Counted from the stretch's first letter, positions 1 to 8,612 are shown. The stretch is DNA of 64,000 nt from DATBHM01 sp963772375 (GCA_963772375.1 CAVYXG010000001.1:1364001-1428000), one strand, 5' to 3'. Numbers and translations: made by a program. The notes: generated from the sequence alone by a model not told the origin.

Positions 1-839
1 AGCCGCAGCCGGAGCACGTGGAGCGCCGACGCGGCGTTCGGCCACATGCCGTAGAGCGTCCCGCCGTGCCGGCGCCGCCACACGCGGGCCTCGGCTATCA
101 CGTCCTCCGCTCCGGCGAGGATCGAGCCGGGCAGTCCGCCGAGCTGCTTGTAGAACGAGACGTACACCGTGTCGAACGGCCCCGCGATCTCGGCGAGCGA
201 GCGACCGTAGAAGTCGCCGCACCCCCAGAGCCGGGCGCCGTCCATGTGGACGGCCGCGCCCCGGGCCCGCGCCCACTCGGTCTGCGCGACCAGGTCGTCC
301 CACGCGGGCAGCTGCCCGCCGAGGTCCCGCTGGGGCAGCTCGAGCAGCAGGGCAGCGGGTTCCTCGCGGACGGATTCGAGATCATCGAGCGTGATCAGCC
401 GTTCGAACTCCCCGACCGGCCGGCCGTACAGGCCGTGGAGGCGTTCGAATGCGCCCTCCTCGTGGTGGGCGAGGTGACAGTGCGGATGGAACAGCACCGT
501 CCGGCGGCCCCGCCGGTCGGCGTGGACCCGCAACGCGATCTGCTGCGCCATCGTCCCGCTCACCATGAACACGGCCGCGGGCTTGCCGAGGAGCGAGGCC
601 ACCTCGGCCTCGAGCTCGGCGACCACCCCGCCCTCGCCGTACTGGTCGGGCTCGGCGTCGGCGGGCACCTCAGCCAGGTAGCTCGCGGCGTCGCGGCTCC
701 CATGCCAGACGAGCGACCTGGCCGCGGCCCTGCGGAGGCGCCGGATCTCCTCATCGGACGGCGGCGCGGTCGCCCGGCCCTGGTCGGACGGCGGCGCGGT
801 CGCCCGGCCCTGGTCGTTCGCGTCGGGTCCTTCGGTCAC
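1..839 (-). CDS. Low-specificity L-threonine aldolase family PLP enzyme (3' end cut by window)
   Basis: PLP-dependent beta-eliminating lyase of the threonine aldolase type, expected to split L-threonine/allo-threonine into glycine and acetaldehyde in the cytoplasm. The reading frame shows a substrate/PLP region (MVSGTMAQQIAL), the HMDGARLWG motif typical of the family, and a PLP lysine at about residue 231 in SFYKQLGG. The start is the GTG at 839, which overlaps the TGA of the upstream acetyltransferase gene (GTGA), suggesting coupled translation. Residues 9-28 are an exact 10-residue repeat (DQGRATAPPS twice), a non-conserved N-terminal tail. The C-terminus lies outside the window. Family call is secure; exact substrate is not. 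Confidence 0.85.
   Translation of the reverse strand, partial: MTEGPDANDQGRATAPPSDQGRATAPPSDEEIRRLRRAAARSLVWHGSRDAASYLAEVPADAEPDQYGEGGVVAELEAEVASLLGKPAAVFMVSGTMAQQIALRVHADRRGRRTVLFHPHCHLAHHEEGAFERLHGLYGRPVGEFERLITLDDLESVREEPAALLLELPQRDLGGQLPAWDDLVAQTEWARARGAAVHMDGARLWGCGDFYGRSLAEIAGPFDTVYVSFYKQLGGLPGSILAGAEDVIAEARVWRRRHGGTLYGMWPNAASALHVLRLR
754..813. repeat. 30-bp perfect tandem direct repeat, two copies, in frame
   Basis: Positions 754-783 and 784-813 are identical. The repeat lies inside the 5' end of the threonine aldolase gene and duplicates ten residues (DQGRATAPPS) without breaking the frame. This is the kind of unit that can vary in copy number by replication slippage. Confidence 0.95.
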
Positions 840-1660
840 ATCGTTCCCTTCGATCGATCGGGCAGCATCCACACGCGGTCCCGGCACACCTCCCGGAACC
901 CCATCCGGGCGTAGACGCCGAACCCGAGCTCCGACGCGCCGAGCACCGCGACCTCGTACCCGCGCTCGCGCCCCTCCGCGACGGCGGCCGCCGTGAGCGC
1001 CGCACCGATCCCCCGCCGCCGCACGTCCGGCGCGGTCGCCACGTTGTAGATCCCGGCCACCCCGCCCGCGAGCATCAGCCCGGACGACGCGACGGCGCGG
1101 CCGTCCAGGGACCCGACCCATCGTACCCACCGCGCATCCGGCCCGTACCCGACCCGCGCGGCCAGCGCGTTCATCGCGTGCTGCTCCGGAGCCCGCATGC
1201 CGAACCCGGCGGTCATCGCCTGCACGAACCCCGCGTGAACGCCCTCGTCGGTTGCGCGTTCGATCCGGAGGCCCGGCGGCGTCTGCGGCCACTCGATCCG
1301 GTCGATCCGGACAGCCATCCACGGCATGGCCTCGTCGAACCGCCACCCGTGCGCCTCGAGGTCGCCGCCGGGGTCCTGCGGCGTCGCGAGCGGCGACACC
1401 CACCACAGGGCGGGAACCCCGTGCTCGCGGAACGCGGTCGTGCATGCCCGGGCCGCGTCGGCGACCTCGTCGGGCCCGAGACGGATCCTGTGCACGTTGT
1501 TCGCGAACGCGACCTTGATCTCCGGGTTGATCGTTCGGACGAATCCCGCCGTGTCGGTCACCAGACCGTCCTGGACCTCGGTCCACCGGACCGACAGCTC
1601 GCTCTGATGCCGCTCGATCGCCCCGACCACCTCGGGCGTGGCGGCGTTCGCCGGGACCAC
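836..1660 (-). CDS. GNAT family N-acetyltransferase
   Basis: Protein of 274 residues with a C-terminal Gcn5-related acetyltransferase domain. The acetyl-CoA pyrophosphate loop is visible at about residues 214-220 (RRRGIGA), followed by the usual helix and a YARMGF strand near the end. The N-terminal 120 residues form a second, weaker GNAT-like half. Substrate cannot be told. GTG 1660 is the first good start after the stop of the carboxyltransferase gene (11 bp gap), but no clear ribosome binding site is seen, so the start is uncertain. The gene sits between the carboxyltransferase and the threonine aldolase in one tight run and overlaps the latter by 4 bp. Confidence 0.8.
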   Translation of the reverse strand: MVPANAATPEVVGAIERHQSELSVRWTEVQDGLVTDTAGFVRTINPEIKVAFANNVHRIRLGPDEVADAARACTTAFREHGVPALWWVSPLATPQDPGGDLEAHGWRFDEAMPWMAVRIDRIEWPQTPPGLRIERATDEGVHAGFVQAMTAGFGMRAPEQHAMNALAARVGYGPDARWVRWVGSLDGRAVASSGLMLAGGVAGIYNVATAPDVRRRGIGAALTAAAVAEGRERGYEVAVLGASELGFGVYARMGFREVCRDRVWMLPDRSKGTM

Positions 1661-1671
1661 GGCGGCATCGC

Positions 1672-3324
1672 TCAGACCGGCAGCACCCCGTGCTTGCGCC
1701 AGGGGCGTTCGACGGTCTTCGTCGCGCCCATCTCGAGCCCGCGGATGATGGCGGCGCGAGTGTCCTGCGGTTCGATCAGGTCGTCGAGGAACGACCACCC
1801 GGCGGCGATGTACGCGTTGATCTGCTCGCGGACCATGTTCACCATCTGGTTCCGCATGGCGTCCTGGGCCTCCGCGTCCCCGGCGGCCTTGATCTGCTTG
1901 CGGAAGATGATGTTCACGGCGCCCTCGGGCCCCATCACGCTGATCTCGGCCGTCGGCCAACCCACGATGTAGTCGGGTTCGTAGGCGCGGCCGTTCATCA
2001 CGTAGTACCCGGCGCCGTAGCCCTTCCGGAGCACGACAGTGACCTTCGGCACCGTCGCCTCGCTCACCGCGAACAGCATCTTCGCGCCGTGGCGGATGAT
2101 CCCCTGTTTCTCCACGGCGCTGCCGACGAGGAACCCCGGGCAGTCCATCAGGAACACGAGCGGGATCCCGAACGCGTCGCACAGCCACACGAACCGCGCC
2201 GCCTTGTCGGCCGCGTTCACGTCGAGCGCGCCCCCGAGGAACATCGGCTGGTTGGCCACGATCCCCGCGGGCCGTCCGCCGAACCGCGCGAACCCGGTGA
2301 CCAGGTTCCGGGCCCAGTCCGGCTTCATCGGGAAGAACTCCCCGTCGTCGGCGATCTCCTTCACGACCTTGCGCATGTCGTACGCCTGCCGAGGGTTCGC
2401 CGGGACGATGTCGAGCAACGCCTCGCACACGCGGTCGACGGGGTCGTGCGATTCGACCGCGGGCGGCGGCTGCTGGTTGTTCGACGGGAAGTAGCCCAGG
2501 TAGCGCCGCACGACGTCGATGCACTCGCGGTCGTCGGCGACCTCGAGGTCGGCCACGCCGCTCACCTTGCAGTGAACGGACGAGCCGCCCATCTCCTCGG
2601 CGGTCACGTCCTCCCCGACCGCGGCCTTCACGAGGTGCGGGCCGCCGAGCGCCATGTTCGACGTTCCTTTCACCATGGGGACGAAGTCGGCGAGGCCGGG
2701 GATGTACGCGGTGCCCGCCGCGCCCGGACCCATCATCGCGGCGACCTGCGGCACAACGCCCGACATCACGACCTGCTCCCGGAACAGGTCCCCGGTTCGC
2801 GCGAACATCGACCCCGCGGCCTCCTGGATCCGGGCGCCGGCCGAGTCGATCAGCCACACGATCGGGATGCGTTCGCGGAGCGCGAGCTCGCGCATGCGCG
2901 AGGCCTTCAGCTCGCCGACCATCCCCATCGACCCCGCCATGACGGTGAAGTCGTACGCGATCACGCAAACGCGCCGGCCGTCGATCCGCCCGACGCCGGT
3001 GACCACCCCGTCCGCCGGCGTGAACTTCCCCTGCATCTGCGGACTCGACGACTGGTGGTGCGCGAGCAGCGAGAACTCGCTGAACGACCCGTCGTCGAAC
3101 AACACGTCCAGCCGCTCCCGGACTGTGAGCTTCCCGTCCCCGTGCTGGCGTTCGACACGCTCGGACCCCCCCATGCCGCGGAACTTCTTGCGCTGCTCGC
3201 CGAGCTTCTCGGCATGCCCGCGGAGATCGGGCCCCTCGTACGTGTACGTGGTCGCGGGCTTCGGGGTCTCAGGATCCTTCGGCGCTTCGGCCCCAGGCCG
3301 CGGCCCGGCGTCGGTGTCGCCCAT
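1672..3324 (-). CDS. Acyl-CoA (propionyl-CoA type) carboxylase, carboxyltransferase beta subunit
   Basis: A 550-residue carboxyltransferase that moves CO2 from carboxybiotin to an acyl-CoA such as propionyl-, acetyl- or methylcrotonyl-CoA. Both halves of the crotonase-like fold are present: GARIQEAAG at 163-171 and GPGAAGTAY at 199-207 in the N-half, and LRKGYGAGYYVMNG in the C-half. AGGAGG lies 10 nt before the ATG. Residues 1-30 are an extra proline-rich tail. A biotin carboxylase is encoded 3.7 kb away on the same strand (7032-8351), but no biotin carrier domain is in this window, so the holoenzyme must use a carrier encoded elsewhere. A -10-like TAGACT lies on this strand at 3397-3402. 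Confidence 0.93.
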   Translation of the reverse strand: MGDTDAGPRPGAEAPKDPETPKPATTYTYEGPDLRGHAEKLGEQRKKFRGMGGSERVERQHGDGKLTVRERLDVLFDDGSFSEFSLLAHHQSSSPQMQGKFTPADGVVTGVGRIDGRRVCVIAYDFTVMAGSMGMVGELKASRMRELALRERIPIVWLIDSAGARIQEAAGSMFARTGDLFREQVVMSGVVPQVAAMMGPGAAGTAYIPGLADFVPMVKGTSNMALGGPHLVKAAVGEDVTAEEMGGSSVHCKVSGVADLEVADDRECIDVVRRYLGYFPSNNQQPPPAVESHDPVDRVCEALLDIVPANPRQAYDMRKVVKEIADDGEFFPMKPDWARNLVTGFARFGGRPAGIVANQPMFLGGALDVNAADKAARFVWLCDAFGIPLVFLMDCPGFLVGSAVEKQGIIRHGAKMLFAVSEATVPKVTVVLRKGYGAGYYVMNGRAYEPDYIVGWPTAEISVMGPEGAVNIIFRKQIKAAGDAEAQDAMRNQMVNMVREQINAYIAAGWSFLDDLIEPQDTRAAIIRGLEMGATKTVERPWRKHGVLPV

Positions 3325-3497
3325 CGGCGATGAACCTCCTCGGGGCCCTTCGCCGGCGACCGAACGCCGATGCCTCCCCGGGCCCGCTCGCGCCCGAGTC
3401 TACGTCCGGAGCGCCACGGCGAACCCAGCACGACCCCCGGCCTTCGACCACCCAGACTGGGATTGCCCGCTCGTGATCCAGCGACAGGGGGGATCGG

Positions 3498-3665
3498 GTG
3501 GAGATCGGGGGACATGACACGCTCATGGGGGCGGTGCTGATCGCGGCCGGCGGGCTGACGGTCGCCTCCACGAGGGTGAAGAGAAACGCGGTCCGGACAC
3601 TCGCCCTGCTCGGAGCCGCCGCGACCATCGTCATCGGGGTACTGCTCTTCTTCCACCTGGCCTGA
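3498..3665 (+). CDS. Small two-helix membrane protein, unknown
   Basis: A 55-codon frame starting at GTG 3498, or 46 codons from ATG 3525. It encodes two hydrophobic stretches (GAVLIAAGGLTVAS and LALLGAAATIVIGVLLFFHLA) joined by a short basic loop containing RVKRN, so both ends probably face the same side of the membrane. About 89% of third codon positions are G or C, as in the neighbouring genes, which supports real coding. A GGGGGG run lies 5-6 nt before the GTG. I do not recognise a family. Confidence 0.55.
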   Translation: MEIGGHDTLMGAVLIAAGGLTVASTRVKRNAVRTLALLGAAATIVIGVLLFFHLA

Positions 3666-3691
3666 GCCTCGACCGCCCGCCCGTTTCGGAC

Positions 3692-3697
3692 TAGGGT
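3692..3697 (+). promoter_or_regulatory. Putative -10 element (TAGGGT) upstream of the fusion gene
   Basis: TAGGGT matches the actinobacterial TANNNT -10 pattern. It would start a transcript near 3704, just before a GGGGAGG ribosome binding site that serves a short upstream frame. Confidence 0.35.
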
Positions 3698-3715
3698 GGC
3701 CAGGGGAGGCTCTCG

Positions 3716-3802
3716 GTGGGATTGCGGGATCCAGGGGCGTCGGTGGAGCCGACTGGGGGCAGCCCGACTCTCATTCGCGAGCCCGGACGGCATCGGTCAT
3801 GA
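3716..3802 (+). CDS. Possible 28-codon upstream leader ORF coupled to the next gene
   Basis: A frame beginning at GTG 3716, with GGGGAGG six nucleotides before it, ends in a TGA that overlaps the ATG of the 810-residue gene as ATGA. The arrangement would allow translational coupling. Against it, only about two thirds of its third codon positions are G or C, lower than in real genes here, and the peptide has no recognisable features. It may be a regulatory uORF or chance. Confidence 0.3.
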   Translation: MGLRDPGASVEPTGGSPTLIREPGRHRS

Positions 3803-6231
3803 GGGGTCGAACCGCGCACCTGGCCGAGGCGCCCACGGCCCCCGCCGATGGGCAGGTCCTCATCGACGAACCGCCCCAGCCGAGGTTCGTCCGGTCGCCG
3901 GTCGACCTCCTGCGGCTGCTGGTGGCGCTCGGACTCACGCTGATCGGCGTCCTGTTCGCGCTCGCGGCGAAGGACGTCCTGCGGTCGGTCGACCTGGACG
4001 TCGCCCGGCTGTTCGGGAAGCTGCCCGACACCCTCGAGCGGTTCCTCATCGGTCTGATCGGCCTCCTCGCCCTGGTGACCCCCATCGTCGTGGTCGTGCT
4101 GTTGCTCATCCTGAAGCGATTCCGCCTCCTGACGATGGTCGTGTTGGCGGGCGCCCTCGGGTCGGGCCTGATGTGGGCCGTCGACCAGTTCGTCCTCACC
4201 GCCGCCACGCCGCCGCTGGTCCAGCACGTGCTGCAGCGGCCGTCGTGGGTCGTGGGGGCCGGGTTCCCCGACGCCGTCTACCTGGCCGGCGCGACCGCGG
4301 CGGCGACGGCCGCGGAGTCGTGGTGTTCCCGCGCGTGGCGCCGGACACTGGTGGTCACGGTCGCCGCGATCGCCCTGTTCCGGATCGTGTCCGGAACGAA
4401 CCTGTCGGGCGACGTCCTCATCGCGATCGGCGTCGGTGTCGTGGGCGGCTCGGCGCTGTTGCTCGCGCTGGGGTCGCGCAACCGGCGCCCCCGCGGAGCG
4501 GCGATCGCCGCAGCCATGGCCAGGAACGGCACGCCGCTCCGGGAGCTCCACCTTGCCGACGTCGACGCGCGGGGATCGACGCCCTACTTCGCGGTCGGGA
4601 CCGACGGCGCGCCGCTGTTCGTCAAGGTGCTGGGGCAGGACGAACGGAGCGCCGACCTCCTGTACCGGGCCTACCGGTTCGCCCGGCTGCGCGACGTCGG
4701 CGACGAGCGGCCGTTCCAGTCGACGCGCCGCGAGGTCGAACACGAGGCGCTCGTGGCTTTGAAGGCCGCGTCCGACGGGATCCGCACCCCGACCCTCCAG
4801 GCCGTCGCTGACGTGGACTCGGACGCGAGCCTGCTTTCGTTCCAGCGAATCGAGGGCGCGTCGCTCGACCGCGTCGCCGACGACGACCTCACCGACGACG
4901 TCGTGCGCGGCGTCTGGACGCAGGTCGCGCAGCTCCGGACGCACCGCATCGCCCACCGCAACCTCAAGCTCACGAACGTCGTCCTGGCCTCGGACGGCCA
5001 GCCATGGCTGATCGACTTCGGGTTCGCGCAGCTCTCGGCCCCCGACCAGGTGCTGCGCGGCGACGTCGCCGAGCTGCTGGCATCGCTCGCCCTACGAACC
5101 GGGGCGGAGCGGGCCGTGACCGCGGCCGTCGACGTCCTGGGAGCCGACCCGGTCCGCGACGCGCTGCCCAGGCTCCAGCTGAACAGCGTCAGCTACGCCA
5201 CCCGAACCGCGATGGCCGGACGCAAGCCGCTCATGAAGGAGCTCCAACAGGCGGCCGCCTCGGCGGTGGGCGTGGAGAAGATCGAGCTCGAGGACCTGCG
5301 GCGGGTTCGGACGAAGAACGTCGTCACGGCCGTCGGCCTGGGGCTGGCGTTCTACTTCCTGATCCCCCAGCTCGCGAACCTTCCGAGCCTGTGGCAGCAG
5401 GTCCAACACGCGAACTGGATTTGGGCGTTCTGGTCGCTCGTGGCCTCGATCGCCACCTATGTCGGGGCGACGATGACGCTGATCGGGTCGGTTCCGGACC
5501 GGATCCCGGCGTGGCCGGCGTTCGAGTCCCAGCTCGCCGGGTCGTTCGTCAACCGGATCACGCCGGCGAAGGTCGGTGGCATGGCGACCAACATCCGGTT
5601 CTTGCAGAAGCGGGGCATGGACCCCGCCGTTGCCATCTCGGGCGTCGGGCTCAGCCACCTGGCGGGGTTCGTCACCTACATCCCGCTGTCGATCGTGTTC
5701 ATCCTGTGGGGGCGGCGCGCCGGGGTGGGCTCGGTGCACCTGCCGTCCGGCACCGCGATCCTCGTCGGCCTGACCGCCATCCTCACGCTCTCCGGCGTGG
5801 TGATGCTCTTTCCGTGGGGCCGGAAGCTGTTCCTGGGCAAGCTGGTTCCGATCCTGCGCCGGTCGCTGCACGGCGTCGCGGAGGTCGCGAAGCGGCCGGT
5901 GAAGGTGCTCGCGCTCTTCGGCGGCTCCATCTTCCTCACCCTCACGTACATCCTCGCGCTGGTGTTCGCGATAGAGGCCTTCGGAGGAGGCCTGCCGGTG
6001 GCCACGATCGGCGCGGTCTACCTCGTGGGCTCGGCCGTTGCGACGGCCGCGCCGACGCCGGGCGGGATCGGCGCGGTGGAGGCGGCCTTGATCGCCGGGC
6101 TGACGGCCGCCGGTCTCGACAAGACCGTCGCCGTCCCGGCGGTGTTCCTGTTCCGGCTCACGACGTTCTGGCTCCCGGTCCTCCCGGGGTGGATCGCGCT
6201 GACCGTGCTCGAGCGGAAGGATGAGCTCTAG
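3799..6231 (+). CDS. Fusion membrane protein: PAP2-like helices, kinase-like domain, LPG-synthase/YbhN-type flippase domain
   Basis: 810 residues in three parts. Residues 35-225 hold about six membrane helices with traces of a PAP2 phosphatase (GFPDAVYLAG, RIVSGTNLSGDV) but without its histidines. Residues 245-480 resemble an aminoglycoside/RIO-type kinase: lysine at 276, catalytic loop HRNLKLTN at 386-393 and DFG at 406-408. The usual HRD aspartate is asparagine (N388), so phosphotransfer may be lost. Residues 500-805 are the UPF0104/lysylphosphatidylglycerol-synthase membrane region, with the family's NRITPAKVGG and GGIGAVEAAL motifs. There is no aminoacyl-transferase domain, so it is not a full MprF. 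A role in moving or handling a lipid-linked molecule is inference. It converges on the enoyl-CoA hydratase gene with a 7 bp gap. Confidence 0.8.
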   Translation: MRGRTAHLAEAPTAPADGQVLIDEPPQPRFVRSPVDLLRLLVALGLTLIGVLFALAAKDVLRSVDLDVARLFGKLPDTLERFLIGLIGLLALVTPIVVVVLLLILKRFRLLTMVVLAGALGSGLMWAVDQFVLTAATPPLVQHVLQRPSWVVGAGFPDAVYLAGATAAATAAESWCSRAWRRTLVVTVAAIALFRIVSGTNLSGDVLIAIGVGVVGGSALLLALGSRNRRPRGAAIAAAMARNGTPLRELHLADVDARGSTPYFAVGTDGAPLFVKVLGQDERSADLLYRAYRFARLRDVGDERPFQSTRREVEHEALVALKAASDGIRTPTLQAVADVDSDASLLSFQRIEGASLDRVADDDLTDDVVRGVWTQVAQLRTHRIAHRNLKLTNVVLASDGQPWLIDFGFAQLSAPDQVLRGDVAELLASLALRTGAERAVTAAVDVLGADPVRDALPRLQLNSVSYATRTAMAGRKPLMKELQQAAASAVGVEKIELEDLRRVRTKNVVTAVGLGLAFYFLIPQLANLPSLWQQVQHANWIWAFWSLVASIATYVGATMTLIGSVPDRIPAWPAFESQLAGSFVNRITPAKVGGMATNIRFLQKRGMDPAVAISGVGLSHLAGFVTYIPLSIVFILWGRRAGVGSVHLPSGTAILVGLTAILTLSGVVMLFPWGRKLFLGKLVPILRRSLHGVAEVAKRPVKVLALFGGSIFLTLTYILALVFAIEAFGGGLPVATIGAVYLVGSAVATAAPTPGGIGAVEAALIAGLTAAGLDKTVAVPAVFLFRLTTFWLPVLPGWIALTVLERKDEL

Positions 6232-6238
6232 TTCCGGC

Positions 6239-7018
6239 TCAGCGGCCCTTCCACTCGGGCGAACGCTTCTGCAGGAACGCGCTCACGCCCTCGGCCACGT
6301 CCTCGGATTCGAGGTTCACCGTGAGCATCGAGTGCAGGTACGCGAGCGCGTCGTCGAACGACATGTCCTGCGACCGGTAGAACGAGCGCTTCCCCAGGGC
6401 GAGGATCAACGGCGACTTCGAGGACAGGTCGGCGACCAGCGACTCCACGGCCCCGTCGAGATCGCTTCGGGGAACCACACGGTTGACCATCCCCCACCGC
6501 CCGGCCTCCTCGGCGGTGACGCGGCGGCCGGAGAGCATCATGTCGAGCGCGATCTTGCGGGGGACGTTCCGCTGGATCACCGCGCTGATCATGTACGGCC
6601 ACAGGCCCAGGTTGATCTCCGGCGTGCCGAACTCGGCGTCGTCGGCCGCGATCGCGAGGTCGCACGCCAGCATCAGGCCGAACCCGCCCGCCAGCGCGTG
6701 CCCGTTCACCCGCGCCACGATCGGCGTCGGGCATTCCTGCATCGATCGGAACAGCCCCGCGAGCGCGCCCCGGGCGTCGTGCTGCGCGACCCGGGAATGC
6801 TCCCCCGACATCCCGCCCAGGTGGCCCCCGGCCGAGAACGCCCGCCTGCCCGCGCCCGTGATCACGGCCACCCTGGCGGCGTCGTCCTCGCCGACGCGCT
6901 CGACCGCCTGGTGGAGCCCGGCCACGACCTCCGGCGACAGCGAGTTGCGCTGTTCCTCGGCGTCGATCGTCACCCACGCCGCCGTCCCGCGGACCTCGTA
7001 CCGAACGTCGCCGGCCAT
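6239..7018 (-). CDS. Enoyl-CoA hydratase/isomerase family protein
   Basis: A 259-residue crotonase-fold protein. It shows the oxyanion-hole segment FSAGGHLGGM, the ALAGGFGLMLACDL helix and GTPEINLGL with the likely catalytic glutamate. Expected to hydrate enoyl-CoA thioesters in fatty acid or amino acid breakdown. It lies 13 bp downstream of the biotin carboxylase gene on the same strand. The two are probably co-transcribed, which suits a branched-chain acyl-CoA pathway such as leucine breakdown. That pathway assignment is inference. Confidence 0.9.
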   Translation of the reverse strand: MAGDVRYEVRGTAAWVTIDAEEQRNSLSPEVVAGLHQAVERVGEDDAARVAVITGAGRRAFSAGGHLGGMSGEHSRVAQHDARGALAGLFRSMQECPTPIVARVNGHALAGGFGLMLACDLAIAADDAEFGTPEINLGLWPYMISAVIQRNVPRKIALDMMLSGRRVTAEEAGRWGMVNRVVPRSDLDGAVESLVADLSSKSPLILALGKRSFYRSQDMSFDDALAYLHSMLTVNLESEDVAEGVSAFLQKRSPEWKGR

Positions 7019-7031
7019 GCTGCCGCGAACC

Positions 7032-8351
7032 CTACTTCCCGAGGAACGACGTGTCGTACATCCCCGAGGTGAAGCGTTCGTCGTCGAGGATGCGCGCGTG
7101 CGTCGGGAGGTTGGTCTTCAGGCCCTCGATCACCGTCCCGCGCACCGCGTGCCGCATGGCCTCGATGGCCGCCGCCCGGTCGTCCTCCCGCACGACGAGC
7201 TTGCCGATCAGGGGGTCGTAGAACATCGGGACGTCGTCCCCGTCGTCGTACCCGAAGTCGGCCCGGACCCCCTCCGGCAGCCGCATCGCGGCGATCGTTC
7301 CGGGCGACGGAAGGAACGTCCGGGAGTCCTCCGCGTACACCCGGCACTCGATGGCGTGGCCGTCCCGGGCCGGGGTCCCGTCGAGGGAGATCCCCTCCCC
7401 GGCGGCCACGCGGAGCTGCTGTTCGACCAGGTCGAGGTCCCCGTGGCACGTGAGCTCCGTGACCGGGTGCTCGACCTGCAGGCGGGCGTTCACCTCGAGA
7501 AGGAAGAACTCCCCCGCCGGGGACACGACGCACTCGACCGTCCCCGCGCCCGTGTAGCCCAGCGACCGCATCGACGCCACCGCCGCGTCGCACATCTCCC
7601 GGCGCAGGTCGTCGTCCAACGCCGGCGAGGGTGTCTCCTCGACGACCTTCTGGTGGCGGCGCTGGACGGAGCACTCGCGTTCGTAGAGGTGCAGGCACCG
7701 CTCCGCGTCGGCCAGGACCTGGATCTCGACGTGGCGGGCGCCCTCGACGTAGCGCTCGAGGAGCACGGCCGGGTCGGCGAAGAACCGGGCGCCGCGCGTC
7801 GACGCGGTCTCGACGGCCGCGGCCAGCTCGCCCGGGTCGCGGGCCACGCCCATCCCGATGCCGCCCCCGCCCATCACGGCCTTGACCATGATCGGGAACC
7901 CCACCTCGTCGGCCGCCCCCACGGCAGAGGGAACGTCCACGAACGGCCCCGCCCCCGGGAGCACCGGGAACCCCGTCCGGGCGAACGCCATCCGGCACGC
8001 GACCTTGTCACCGGTGAGTTCGAGCACGTCGGGCGACGGGCCGATCCACGCCGGCCCGGCGGCGGTCACCGCCGCCGCGAACCTCGGTGACTCCGACAGG
8101 AACCCGTATCCGGGGTGCACGGCCTCGGCGCCCGACCGGAGCGCGGCGTCCACGATCGCGGCGGGGTTCAGGTAGGACGCGGGTGCCGGCGACTCGCCGA
8201 TGGGCTCGGCCGCGTCCGCCTCACGCACGTGCCTGGCAGCGCCGTCGACCTCGCTGTAGACGGCCACCGAGCGAATCCCCAGCCGGCGCAGCGTCCGGAT
8301 GACCCGGGAGGCGATCTCCCCCCGGTTGGCCACGAGCACGGTCCCGAACAT
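7032..8351 (-). CDS. Biotin carboxylase subunit (ATP-grasp)
   Basis: A 439-residue AccC-like enzyme that carboxylates biotin using ATP and bicarbonate. Visible are the N-terminal VLVANRGEIA segment, the glycine-rich ATP loop KAVMGGGGIGM, and EVNARLQVEHPVTE carrying catalytic residues. It stops right after the biotin carboxylase C-domain, so there is no fused biotin-carrier domain as in PccA or MccA proteins. It probably partners with the carboxyltransferase at 1672-3324. The start is ATG 8351. A TAGGCT -10 box lies only 9 nt before it (8361-8366 on this strand), so the mRNA leader would be a few bases at most. Confidence 0.92.
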   Translation of the reverse strand: MFGTVLVANRGEIASRVIRTLRRLGIRSVAVYSEVDGAARHVREADAAEPIGESPAPASYLNPAAIVDAALRSGAEAVHPGYGFLSESPRFAAAVTAAGPAWIGPSPDVLELTGDKVACRMAFARTGFPVLPGAGPFVDVPSAVGAADEVGFPIMVKAVMGGGGIGMGVARDPGELAAAVETASTRGARFFADPAVLLERYVEGARHVEIQVLADAERCLHLYERECSVQRRHQKVVEETPSPALDDDLRREMCDAAVASMRSLGYTGAGTVECVVSPAGEFFLLEVNARLQVEHPVTELTCHGDLDLVEQQLRVAAGEGISLDGTPARDGHAIECRVYAEDSRTFLPSPGTIAAMRLPEGVRADFGYDDGDDVPMFYDPLIGKLVVREDDRAAAIEAMRHAVRGTVIEGLKTNLPTHARILDDERFTSGMYDTSFLGK

Positions 8352-8420
8352 GCGTCCGCGAGCCTACCCGCGGGCGCGAGGACGGTGCTTTGGGGCCGCC
8401 GGCTGACGGTGCGGCGGCCC

Positions 8421-8612
8421 TCAGGCTCGGGACTTGTTGGGCGTGAGACGCTTGCCGCGGTAGTTCGGAAACACCACCTCGGCATGCTGCCAGCACATCT
8501 CCGAGGTGTTGTAGATGGACAGTTTGGTCGTACAGCCCGGCTCCGCACAGGTACGGCCGGCTCCTGTCGGCCTGCTGGGCGGGGGCAGATGGCCGGGACG
8601 GGTTCCCTTCAT
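8421..8612 (-). CDS. Small zinc-finger-like protein, unknown
   Basis: A 63-residue protein with the pattern C-x4-C-x12-C-x2-H (CAEPGC ... CWQH), likely to bind one zinc ion. Start chosen at ATG 8612 because AGGAGG lies 8 nt upstream; longer in-frame starts have no such site. It resembles short zinc-finger proteins common in actinobacteria, but I know no function. A palindrome at 8670-8686 lies just upstream of its ribosome binding site. Confidence 0.7.
   Translation of the reverse strand: MKGTRPGHLPPPSRPTGAGRTCAEPGCTTKLSIYNTSEMCWQHAEVVFPNYRGKRLTPNKSRA

Noticed and set aside
836..2968. A 710-residue open frame on the minus strand
   Set aside because: Only its last 274 residues are a real protein (GNAT). 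The rest is Arg/Gly-rich out-of-frame translation of the carboxyltransferase gene.
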